From the NCBI RefSeq assembly GCF_032854445.1, contig NC_088300.1:13583570-13647569 (forward strand): a DNA stretch of 64,000 bases, written 5' to 3'. Made by a program: the position numbers and the translations under genes. Each line of letters begins with the position of its first letter. Position 1 is the first letter of the stretch. Origin of the DNA: Liolophura sinensis (Eukaryota; Mollusca; Polyplacophora; Chitonida; Chitonidae). The notes beneath the pieces were generated by a model. The model was not told the origin of the DNA. It saw only the letters and a program-made list of their open reading frames with translations, and did not search any database. Shown here in pieces: positions 25,993 to 36,930 of this stretch.

Positions 25993-26205
25993 GCCCGTGA
26001 AACTGCTTCTGGCTACCTTAGCTCTCAGTTTGTCCACCGTTTCATCCTCGTGGCGGTTTCTCAAGGGTTCATATGAAGTAAAAAGCCAAGCGTTATTATG
26101 AGGCCGTCCTCTGCCGATTGACCGCCGTCCGACATCTCTGTTACCCACACAGCTCACTCCCGCCAGCTCAGACAAACACCGCTCGAACACCAACCCGCCA
26201 TTCAA
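25993..26205 (-). other. 5' leader of Six3/6, in-frame open but without ATG
   Basis: This 71-codon stretch is open and in frame with the Six3/6 ATG. Its leftmost possible start is TTG, preceded closely by a stop, and it contains no Met codon. It is more GC-rich than the flanks, and the encoded residues resemble no SIX protein. The simplest reading is 5' UTR. A non-ATG-initiated N-terminal extension cannot be excluded. Confidence 0.6.
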
Positions 26206-26212
26206 TATTCAT
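26154..26212 (-). other. Two overlapping short upstream ORFs in the Six3/6 leader
   Basis: An ATG at 26212 opens a 14-codon frame ending TGA at 26168. A second ATG at 26201 opens a 15-codon frame ending TGA at 26154. Both are out of frame with Six3/6 and end well before its ATG. They matter only if transcription starts above 26212, which the sequence does not decide. Confidence 0.5.
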
Positions 26213-26560
26213 TTTCCGCTTTCATTGGTTGGAGCGGTTATTTTTTTACCAGGTTGTCATGCAGTGGAGGCTGTCAATCAAATAGCATGGGACACCAGTT
26301 ATATAGCTAACAGTATAGTATATAAATATTACACTGCTAGATATCTTTCTGGGTTTTTTTTTTTAACAGTGATTTTTTTTCATTGCATTTTGTTGCCAAA
26401 CTTTTCTGGTTTCTAGCACGGCTATCACGCGTAAGGATCAATCCCCTTCCGCCTGCATGAACAGCCTGAACACGGTCTCTAGATGATATTACGTTTTTCC
26501 TTCCCGGCACTCCACGTCTCCGGGTGTTAGGATTAAGGTGAACCGACCGTGAAATCGCTT
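26213..26560 (-). promoter_or_regulatory. Probable Six3/6 promoter-proximal region
   Basis: This is the sequence immediately upstream of the leader. On the minus strand there is a CCAAT box at 26228-26224 and a TATA-like TATATAAC near 26305-26298 within an AT-rich stretch. Core-motif spacing is ambiguous: the CCAAT box would suit a start near 26150, the TATA-like box one near 26270. The only firm support for promoter function is position. Confidence 0.45.
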
Positions 26561-28844
26561 ATGTCGTGGACAAGTCGACCACATGCGAAATGGGCCGAGT
26601 TCGCTACTATCAAGTGCAGGAATATATGGTAACGAAAAAAACATCTTAAACTTATTAAAGACGTTTTATAGGGGAAACCATGCATGGAATGTGGCAAACA
26701 TTCGGCTTCTAAATGAGCTCCCTTAACCCTAGACACGGATATACATGTATGTTACTATACAATTCTTATATCAACGTGGTATAAATAGTCCGCTTTGGTT
26801 AGTATTTTGAAAACATGTAAGTTATTGCGTTAAGGCGTAAGTGTGGATTTAGTGTGGACATTATTGTAATTCACTAGACAGTGTTAACAATACAAAAACA
26901 GACATATTAAAAGATACTAAAATGTTTTCCAGCCCATATATCGATTAGACCACGGTCGAAAAATGAGCCTTCCTCTGGTACAAAGGAAGACCACCAAAAA
27001 TATGCTTTTCCGAATGCAAGCTAGTTCACGGTGTGACAAAATGGTAACTAAATCCTCTATGTTAAATGGCTGGATTTTTTTAAAATTTATAGTTCCTATG
27101 GTAACTTTTATCTCCGATACTTAAAATACGCCTCGCTTCCTCAATAGGTTCGTGATACATACAACGTTGATGTGAGCTTTGCGTCATTGTTTTTTGTTTT
27201 TGTTTTTTTGTTTTTTTGTTTGTTTTTTTTTTTGGTATAACAAATTCAAAAAAAATTGTTTGGTTACCCGCTGGGTATGAAGATGATCAGTTTAAAATTT
27301 TCACATTGCATGTGTTAATTATATAATATAAATTCAACAGACATTTTCACAAATGCAAAGTAAATGACTGGAATAACGCTAAAAACTTTGAACTTTCTTT
27401 ATCCCAAAATGTGAAATTGCAATAAGTTAACCACATAGCTGTGAATCGAATTTATAAACTTAACTGTTGTTTATTATTGATTTAAATATTGTCTACCAAG
27501 CTACGTTTCTTCTTGACGTAGGTCTATAAACATGTATTTCATTAATTATGTGTCTCATTCTTTGTAGCTTCATAGTTACGTCACTGCAAAAGAAGTTTCA
27601 TTCTACAGATAAAACAATAAAGAATATTTAAAAATTACATATAAATCATATGTTTTATGGGCGATGACTGTAAAGAAACAAATAATAGCTTAATCCGAGA
27701 GTGGATGTAATCAGTAAAATGTATAATATATATTAGTTGGTGTTAATTAGTGCTGTATACAGACGCGGGTATCAATGACACCTGCTCAAGTCATTCCTCA
27801 CGGGATCGCTATCTGCTAAGCAGGGAGGCCTCCTAGCCTCTCGCTTCTTAACAGACCGCTGAATATTTTCGGGACACATGGTGACAAGAAAAAGATGAAG
27901 ACAACATGCCCCGCAGCACTTTACGCCCTTAGACTATATGGGCTCACATATGCCTCTGCATGTACACAACTACAGCTGCGAAACTTTTAACTGTTGATAA
28001 ACTAACTAGGTTAGGTAGAATTTTCTCTCGCATGAATAAAACTGTTAACCATTAATTTTAATGAAACGGATATCATATCTGACTCGTGACACACTCAAAC
28101 AATAAAATGGGCGCCTTAGGTGTCTTAAGGGTATATGCGAAGGGGCGAGTTTTTACGAAAACTACGTTGAGAAAGAGATATACATATTTAAATTTAATGC
28201 GACTTGGCGCTTTGCCATTTGGGACAAATGAACCCCTAATGAAGGATTGCTTCGTATACAATTACATTACAAGTTCTCTGTTTTATTTATTTTTACGTCA
28301 CGAGCACATTCAGCTGAATATAAATTCAGATGTATACAACATTAAGTACACTGACAACTATATTATCTTGATAACGAATGCAGCCTAATAATTTAAAATA
28401 TACTCCACTCTTTTGTTGTTTACATGGAAATACTATAACACTTACTAGCACTAGTGATAACAATCCAATTGTGATCTTAGTTGCTGGACGTGGAATGAAC
28501 GATCTACCACGCTAGCAGCATTTCATGAACATTTCATGTATACAAAGAACACTAACATCTGTAATTACTTTAATACCTCATTGATGTCGTGGAGTTCTTC
28601 GCTCGGAAATATTCCCAATCATACTCTGGTTTTGGCATGAATTATAATCGCTTTGTACAATCAGTTGATTTATACACATCCAGGATACCCACCGCATTAA
28701 ACAAACCCGGGGTTTCACTTCAAGCTGCAAAGTCCTACGCGAATTGATGCAGCAACTGCACGCTTTTAGCAACTAAAGAGTTTTGATGAGCCCATCTGAT
28801 ACAATGCGTATGACATTCACGACTGGCATTATAAAATTGTAAAA
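26561..28844. other. AT-rich upstream flank of Six3/6
   Basis: Only the T-rich tract at 27.2 kb stands out. No exon or repeat family was recognised. Confidence 0.45.
27189..27234. repeat. T-rich low-complexity tract
   Basis: Runs of T separated by single G over about 45 bases. No other signal is visible. Confidence 0.9.
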
Positions 28845-30430
28845 AGACCATACACAGTAGAACAGTTTTCAGAGATTTCAAGACACAGACCACACACAAC
28901 AGAACAGTTTTCAGAGATTTCAAGACAAAGACCACACACAACAGAACAGTTTTCAGAGATAACAAGACACAGACCATACACCACACAACAGTTTACAGAG
29001 ATAACAACACACAGACCATATAAAAGGGAACAGTTTTCCGTGATAACAAGACACAGGCCATACACAACAGAACAGTTTTCAGAGATTTCAAGACACAGAC
29101 CACACACAACAGAACCGTTTTCAGAGATTTCAAGACACAGACCACACACAACAGAACAGTTTTCAGAGATTTCAAGACACAGACCACACACAACAGAACA
29201 GTTTTCAGAGATTTCAAGACACAGACCACATACAACAGAACAGTTTTAAGAGATAACAAGACACAGACCATACACCACACAACAGTTTACAGAGATAACA
29301 ACACACAGACCATATAAAAGAGAACAGTTTTCCGTGATAACAAGAAACAGGCCATACACAGCATAACGGTTTTCAGAGATAACATCACACAGACCATACA
29401 CAGCATAGCGGTTTTCAGAGATAACAAGTCACAGACCATACATAACAAAACAGATTTCAATCATAATAAGATACAGACTATAGACAACATATTAGTATCC
29501 AGAGATAGCAAGACAAAGACCATGCACAACAGAACAGTTTTCGCTGATAAAAAGGGATATACCATACACAGCATAACGGTTTTCAGTGATAACAAGATAC
29601 AGACCATACACACCACAACAGTTTTCAGAGATAGCATGGCACTGACTATACACAACATAACGGGTTTGTGTGATAACAAGATACAAACCATACACAACAT
29701 AACGGTTTTCAGTGATAACAAGACACTGACAATAAACACCACAACAGTTTTCAGTGATAACAAAATACAGACCATACACAGCAGAACAGTTTTCAGAGAT
29801 AACAAGATGCAGACCATACACAACATAACGGTTTTCAGAGATAACAAAACACAGACCATACACAACAAAATAGTTTTCAGTGGTAACAATACACAGACCA
29901 TACACAACAGAGCAGTTTTCAGTGATAACAACACACAGACCATACACAACAGAACAGTTTTCAGTGATAACAAGATACAGACCATACACAACAGAACCGT
30001 GTTCCGTGTCAACAAGACACAGACCATACACAAGAGAACGGTTTTCAGTGATAACAAAACACAGGCCATACACAACAGAATAGTTTTCAGAGATAACAAG
30101 ATACAGACCATACACAACAGAACAGTTTTCAGAGATAACAAGATACAAACCATACACAACAGAACCGTTTTCAGTGATAACAAGACACAGACCATACACA
30201 ACATAACGGTTTTCAGAGATAACAACACACAGACCATACACAACAGAACAGTTTTCAGTGATAACAAGACACAAACCATACACATTATAACGGTTTTCAG
30301 AGATAGCATGGCATTGACCATACACAACATAACGGTTTTCCGTGATAACAAGACATAAACTACAGGTAACATAACAGTTTTCAGAGATAACAACACACAA
30401 ATTAGACTAGAGAAAACAGTTTTCAGGTAT
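28845..30430. repeat. 42-bp minisatellite, about 37 copies
   Basis: The unit is 42 bp, of the type ACAGACCATACACAACAGAA then CAGTTTTCAGAGATAACAAG AC. Variants have AGATTTCAAG or TGATAACAAG. Because 42 is 14 codons, uninterrupted frames run on both strands over most of the array (14-residue repeats such as CMVCVLLSLKTVLL minus, SDNKTQTIHNRTVF plus). An internal duplication places the diagnostic CCACACAACAGTTTACAGAG at 28981 and again at 29275, exactly 294 bp (seven units) apart. Confidence 0.92.
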
Positions 30431-31279
30431 TTTTCGTTGAAGATCCCTTCCACCAAGATGGCTTGAATAGTTGTGCTTCACGCGTGGGAATGATTGTCAG
30501 TAAATTGCCAAAGGTTAGCGATTTACACCGGACATTCTGCGACTTCCTCCAGCCATAAAATGTATATGATCTTTAACAACAATCCAGTAATAAGAAAATA
30601 CGTGTATCTCCTAAAAAATAAGCTTAGAGTGTCTTAATTTAAACAAATAAAATGTTTCTGTGATTAAAACCTGTTATATATAGATAAATCATAGCAAACA
30701 TTTAATGCACACACTTTGAACACTTCACATCAATATGCTAATGCCGTTCTAACTTTGTTGCTTTTGATGCTTTTTCTTGCTACAGCACACGGTTGTAGGC
30801 CTGTGGATTTTTGTGTGAAATACTCTTTTTTTCTCGCTTTTTTGACATATGATATCATCTTTCTTTACAGACGGGTTTTTCTTGGAAGTCTTATAAGTGC
30901 TTACGTGGAAAATATGCGTTGAGATTATCTGAAGTCTCAGTTAATTGAATACAGGTAAATTAGGTATTTAAACTAGTAAACGGGCTTGGAAAGTTTGGGC
31001 TGACTTTCTTTAGTTATTTCCTTGATTCGTTAGTTTAGTGCCTGAATAAAGAGAGAAGACGTGATTCCTAGCCCATATACGTCACAAAAAGGCAAAGTCT
31101 GCACCAGTCGGATTTGAAAAGAAGCCTCCAGGGATTGTATGCTGCAAAGCTGACGCATAAACATGCATTGCTTTTCTGCATTCACTCTTTGATTGAAAAC
31201 ATCGTTGCATTATGTCGGCTTCATGAAGATAGCATTTTGTGTGCAAAATGTAAGCTAAATTGTACTTGTTTCTCCTCGA

Positions 31280-31560
31280 CCCAGGGCCTTACATAAACGG
31301 TGTCCGTCGAGATTCTAAGTTAACGAGTGGCAGCAATGATAAGCCTCCGCCAGATTGTCGAGCATGTTATCCCATTGGACCTGTCCAGATAACTGTGTTA
31401 TTGGACAGTTCTCACCATCGGACTACCGCACAGTTTGGACTGGCTATTTATTTGTACACCCCCGGCACCTGTAACAACATGGTGTCCGTGTTTGTCTGGT
31501 CAGTGTGTTTGTGGTTCTAATTGCATGGGAGGGGCTACCAGGGGCCAGCTGCAGACCAGG
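31280..31560. promoter_or_regulatory. Candidate cis-regulatory patch upstream of Six3/6
   Basis: About 5 kb upstream of the Six3/6 start. It has two near-repeats, CATTGGACCTGTCCAGATAA and TTATTGGACAGTTC, a homeodomain-like TTCTAATTGCATGG, and CTACCAGGGGCCAGCTG resembling a degenerate CTCF site. Confidence 0.27.
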
Positions 31561-33164
31561 CTCTCACCACATGCTCTCTTCACACATGCTTACTATTTAC
31601 ATAATCCATTCATACACTTAAATATAATGTAGAATATAACATTTGCAAAAACCTTGAAAAAGTGATCGATCTTTTTCATTTACCATTCTTTATAGTGATG
31701 GCCTGTTACCCTAACACAATGCCCATATCACCGAGGCGGTAACAGTTATTTATCTGTTGGATTTAAAGGAGATTATAGACAGCCCTGACGGTACGTCTTA
31801 CTCTAGACCCACATTTGTGCAAGGAAGACAAAGGTTTGCTGTCACAGTGTCTTTATGACAAGAGGTTTTGAAGTTATCCCTATTTGGACAGTAGTATACG
31901 TTACCAACTTCATTTACCACTTATGTATTATTTCTTACGTTTGCCTTTGGAAAGTGTCTTGGGTTGTTTGGAAATGGTTGTTGCGATTATGCGTCATCGA
32001 TTGTCGTCCCTGGATTGTTTACAAATGTGGAACATGATCTGAAATTTAATTAACAAATGACTGAAATATGCCAATGGATGGTTTACCCACGTACGTTTCA
32101 AACAGCACAATATTCAAATTCTTACAATCTTGTCTAGGCTTTGTTTTTTGACTTTTACACGATTTTTTATGTTTGTTATACAAATATTTTTCTGCTAATT
32201 ACTCCACTTGCCTTTATTACTTAAGTTGTCTCCGATTATTCACACTTTTCCATTGTCATCGCTCGGTTTAATTATACTCTCTGTTGTTGCATGCATGCCA
32301 CATCACAATAAACTTTTTCACAGCTTATTTAATTTTTATGTAAAAGTTAAATGCCTCACACTAACAACACTCCAATTAGTCGCCCAGTAAATACAACTCA
32401 GAAGGGCCTTCACAAAAGTCCTTTTCTAACGTGAAATAAAGGTGCACGAAAAGTCACACGGTTGCGGCATGACATGACAGGAAATGGCTGCCCTTTGACT
32501 ATGAACAATATTGATAAAATTAAACACGAAATCCGGTTGCCCAGATGTTAATCGCTACATATTGCTATTCGCTCTTGAGTAAGTCCTTCATTAGGTTGTC
32601 CAGATGGTAAATGTACCTTATTCCATGCAACCCTTCCACAATCATCACCTACTGTGCTGCCTGAAAATATGTTTATTTAGTTATTCCATCTACATCTTGT
32701 GTAGTTAGTCTTTCGTACATTCACCGTGCCAGCCCTTAAGAGTGTTTACAAAGAATTTTCATAGACTTGTCCGGATACACATCTGTTGATAACAAATATG
32801 GAAAATCAGAACACTAAGTTTCTTTATATACGTGTCATATGATTGTAAACATTCTAGCCGATGGCGCCTGCTGATTTCAGAAGTTGTATTAATGAAAATA
32901 ATTAATAATTAACAATCTTTACATGAGCTGTTGAAATTAAGGTCAATCTGAGATTTATTTTGATTTCTTTTTATCTGCAATTTCTACCGGGTGTTCACCT
33001 GGAAAACGAAAGTTTTCTGTATCCATTGAACGTTTTCCTTCCCTCATTACCAAAATAGTAAGTCTTGTTTCAGACCTGTATCTGACGATTATCGTCTTAT
33101 GGTGTCAGCATTTCGGTATATATATATGCAAATACACATTCGATGATATCATGCGATAATATAT

Positions 33165-33755
33165 CTAGTCACACAGAATAATGTAATAATTGGTATATCG
33201 CCAGACGGAATAATGTCCTAACTACTGTCTCTACACTAAATTGTGTGATGATTGATATCTCATCACAGAAAACCATGTGGCAATTGGTATTTTTTGCCAC
33301 GGTCTGTCCGGATTCCTCCCTCCATAACCCTGGAACAATCATGTAATAACTGGTATTTCGTCGGACAAAATCATGTAATAACTGGAATCTCGTCAGACAG
33401 AATCATATGATAACTGGAATCTCTTCAGACAGAATCATGTGATAACTGGAATCTCGTCAGACAGAATCATGTGATAACTGGTATGTCGTCAAAAAGAACA
33501 ATGTGATAACTGGTAAGTCATGACACATAATCATGTGACAACTGATATCTCTTCAGAAAGTCGTGATAACTGTCATCTATTCAGACAGTCATGTAATAAC
33601 TGGTCTTTGGACACACAGAGTCATGTGATAACTGATATTTCATCATACAGAATCATGCCATAACTTGTATCTCTTCAGACAGAATCATGCGATATCTGAT
33701 ATATCTGATATGGACAGAATCATGTGATAAGTGGTATCTGGACACTCACAATCAG
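33165..33755. repeat. 32-bp minisatellite
   Basis: Units of the type AATCATGTGATAACTGGAAT CTCGTCAGACAG repeat at 32-bp spacing. They are clearest at 33340-33540 and degraded at both ends. A SINE fragment interrupts the array at 33286-33340. Confidence 0.88.
33286..33340 (+). mobile_element. SINE fragment embedded in a minisatellite
   Basis: GTCTGTCCGGATTCCTCCCT followed by CCATAACCCTGG matches the 3' core of the local SINE. 32-bp array units flank it on both sides. It lacks both the tRNA head and the A-rich tail. Confidence 0.5.
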
Positions 33756-34032
33756 CAAATAAAGGCAGTATAGAACGATTTACGCTTGTATATATTTGGC
33801 TATTCTTTGTCTGTAATACGACTACGATTAACAAAGCCAAAAATATTTTATGAAAGTAAACACAACATCCAACGGCTACTTCACCAAGCAAATTATCGTT
33901 TTTGGAACGAAACATTCTGCAAATAGCCTCACAGGAGACAACCAGGGTGTTGTTTGAATATAAAAACAAAATAACAAATAGTTGGGACACACCAGGTGCG
34001 GGTTCAAACGGGCCCTTGGATAGGGTCCCCTT

Positions 34033-34052
34033 CCCCCCCCCCCCCCCCCCCC
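34033..34052. repeat. Poly-C run (20 C)
   Basis: Twenty consecutive C on the plus strand, in a short G/C-rich island. Same caution as for other homopolymers. Confidence 0.95.
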
Positions 34053-36189
34053 GTAGTAATGCTTGTGGGGGCATGGTGACAATAAGCAGTCGACGGGGTT
34101 AATTTCGCGTGCTTGTGCATTTTAACGTTGCTTGAAGTCCATTATGTGGTTGGTATATTTGTACGTCACCTATATATGGGAAGGCTCGTAAGTAACTTGG
34201 AGGTTAATTGACCCAGGAACACCAGTTTCTTTCTTCTATAAAAATGAGTGTTGTCTTCAACAGAGTTAGGAAAAGCTGATGTGGCGCTGTGGTTCATGTT
34301 TTATTACGAGTAAATAACTGTGATGCCAAAATGAAGCCTGAAGACTTGCCACACAGTATCAATATTCCTGTTTATGTCTACACCCTGCAAGCTTTGTTCA
34401 CACCACTGAACTCACTGCACAGAATATCCACTCGAAACCAAACAGACATGTGCATCAGGTAAATAAAGGGCATAATGCATTCAATATCATGTGGATTTCT
34501 GCAGTTTGAGAACTCATACATGTATTACAGTATATACTAGGTACTGCCTCTTACGGGCAAATCATATTTTGCTTTCATTTTGTATGCAACGTAAAACGTT
34601 CTTCATGCCATCAGGGCTTTAAAAATAATCTACCCCAATGTTTTAAGATTGTTTTGTCGAAAGGTTTTTATTGCATGTTGACAGTAGAGATCCATTATGA
34701 TTTACTGGATTTTCAGTTGGACAGTAGGGATATTTCATTTCTTCTGAAATTCATAATCTCCTGTTTATACCGTAATAAAACTGCAATTAAACACACCGTG
34801 GATGACGATTGTGTGCAAGAATATACACACCTGAAGGAGTTAAGGCGAAAAATGCTAAATATCAATAAACTCAGTCGGGCATGCTGGATTAAATCAGATT
34901 AAGAGTAAGCCTATTTTAGCTCACTTCTGTTTAAATGGTAACGTCTTGGTAACATTATCAGCTGCGTGAACAGAATATTGACTAAATAATATTTCCACTA
35001 AAGTTTTTTTCAACCATTCCACGCGGGAAGGTCTATTAGCAAGCAGCGGATAGCTATGAGTTTCCCTCGAGCTCTACGCGTTTTCTTCCCAATACAACGC
35101 CGGTCGCCGTCGTATATATAGGTGAAATATTCATGACCACCGTTCAAAAACACAATTCAAAACAAACCAATCAAACAGTGCACGCTTGTGCTCTGTATTC
35201 CGAGATGTTTACTGAAACTGAAATTGCAGTATAAAAATTTCGATTAAATAAAGATTCCCTGCTATAGGTCTACTGACTGCTGTCATGTGAAAGAAATTTC
35301 AATACATTGGTGACCAGCTTCAGTGTCAGTTATTCAAAAAAGAGTCTTTAATATTTCCACTGTAATATTAAGTCAATACGAAAGGATTCCACCATGATGT
35401 ACAAAGTTTATGGACAAAGAGTGTGGCTTTCGCTGCCGTATGAGGGAAATATAAATATCTTCTTTGGAGTGTGACATTACACTCGATTCCAATAATCAGT
35501 ACGCAAAGCGAAATTGGCATGATACAGATATTAAGCTGACTGGGCCTATCTGAACCATTTCACGCCTTCGGCCATAAACAGGACTAATACGTATGTGGGA
35601 GCAAATGCTGTCAAATCCTTGCCCGCATAATTCGGCAAGAAACTGACGAACTTCTGGAAACAACAAGATAATCTCTCAGGGTACAGAAAATTTTTATTGG
35701 AACAACAATCTTGGGGTTATTATTAGGACGTGCATAGGATTACTTGAAATAAAAATCATTTATCCATAAGAAATGACGGCAAACAGTTTGCAATCATGCC
35801 TGATAGACTAACACACAGTACGTAATATGTGTAATCTATAACATGAAATGCCACTGAGTAATCCAAAACGTTATGTTGATATATTACATTATAGCTAAGT
35901 AAGCGATACAAAGTAAGCGACGAATATGTAGCTGTTTCGCAAATGTAAAGACTGATTTACAGTATCTTCGTTTTATTCGGTGAAGATGCATGGTTTGGCT
36001 CTGTAATAATATCGTGGTGCATGCGTTCTCATGCTTTCTCATACATGTCCATTCCTCTTGTCCTCTTGAAAGATCATACGGCCAGTTTAAGAAGCGAGTG
36101 AGCAATGAATTGGACAAAAGGAAGAACATAACTGAGTTTGGAGTTTAATCAGGTCTTGTCTTGGTAAAGTGGAGTATCATACACAGGTT
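34053..36189. other. No recognised gene
   Basis: It holds the old SINE at 35.0 kb. The plus frame 34654-34902 has no domain. Confidence 0.45.
35022..35177 (+). mobile_element. Old SINE 3' fragment
   Basis: It contains GCGGGAAGGTCTATTAGCAA, TTTCTTCCCAATACAACGCC, GCCGTCGTATATATAGGTGA and a tail ending CCAATCAAACAG. It is diverged and lacks the tRNA head. Confidence 0.55.
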
Positions 36190-36930
36190 ATTTCACGCCC
36201 TACCTGTTCCATTCATGGCTATTGGGGAAGGAGCCCGGATGCCTTGATAGAACTTAATCTCCCCCACGCTGCTCATCAGTTTAGCTTTTTCCTGATCTCC
36301 GTGGGGATAATAGCGGTTATCCCCAGCACTGGAGCGGACACGGCCAAATCTGCCGGATGAGAGCAGGCATGTAGTCGTTTTGATAAAACGCTGGAATAGT
36401 GCAGTGAGAAACAGAAACCAGCAGGGTAAGATGGAAGTGCAAGAGTAGCCTAGGGTGGGATTAAAGACATGTGGAGATGCTTTTTGTGAGATACATGTAC
36501 ATGCATTGGGTGTGTTGTATTTGAACAAAGATCGGGCAAAGGGACGCTGGGGATGTCCCTTGATCATGGTATTGCTCATCCCTTATCTCTAATTACCCTC
36601 AAGTCACAGTGATCGTAGGTTTTGTTTCTCTATCCGTTTGATATCCATAGGAAGCGACAAACCAGTGCTAATTAGAGCCCAAGAGGCTTCCCTGCGCGTT
36701 GTTCTTCGAAACGGGATACCGCCTACACCTGGCTACATCCGGGCTATTCTCTTACCACCAATAAGCCAGCGAACATCAGAGTTGGGAGTGATATATCTAT
36801 TTACAAGGTCACGCTAACGAGACTTGGACGCTACCCATTGTCTTCTGTGATGTGCGTTGTCTGTCATTTGACAAACGCAACACCCATGGCTAATAAGACC
36901 TCATTTGGCTGGAATACAACTATATTTATC
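36190..36930. promoter_or_regulatory. Candidate cis-regulatory patch with GGGGATAA inverted repeat
   Basis: The first half holds a perfect inverted repeat GGGGATAA (36303-36310) / TTATCCCC (36317-36324) with a 6-base spacer. The second half has GTGCTAATTAGAGCC and CTGTCATTTGACAAACG. Flanks are AT-rich. Open frames here show no domain. Confidence 0.33.

Noticed and set aside
25993-26205. 71-residue N-terminal extension of Six3/6
   Set aside because: There is no ATG in that stretch and no similarity to SIX proteins; the conserved start is the ATG at 25992.
29461-30456. 331-codon minus frame and overlapping 302-codon frame (14-residue repeats) as a gene
   Set aside because: The DNA unit is 42 bp, so all frames lacking stops in one unit stay open; both strands are open, there is no splice or start context, and no third-position bias is apparent.
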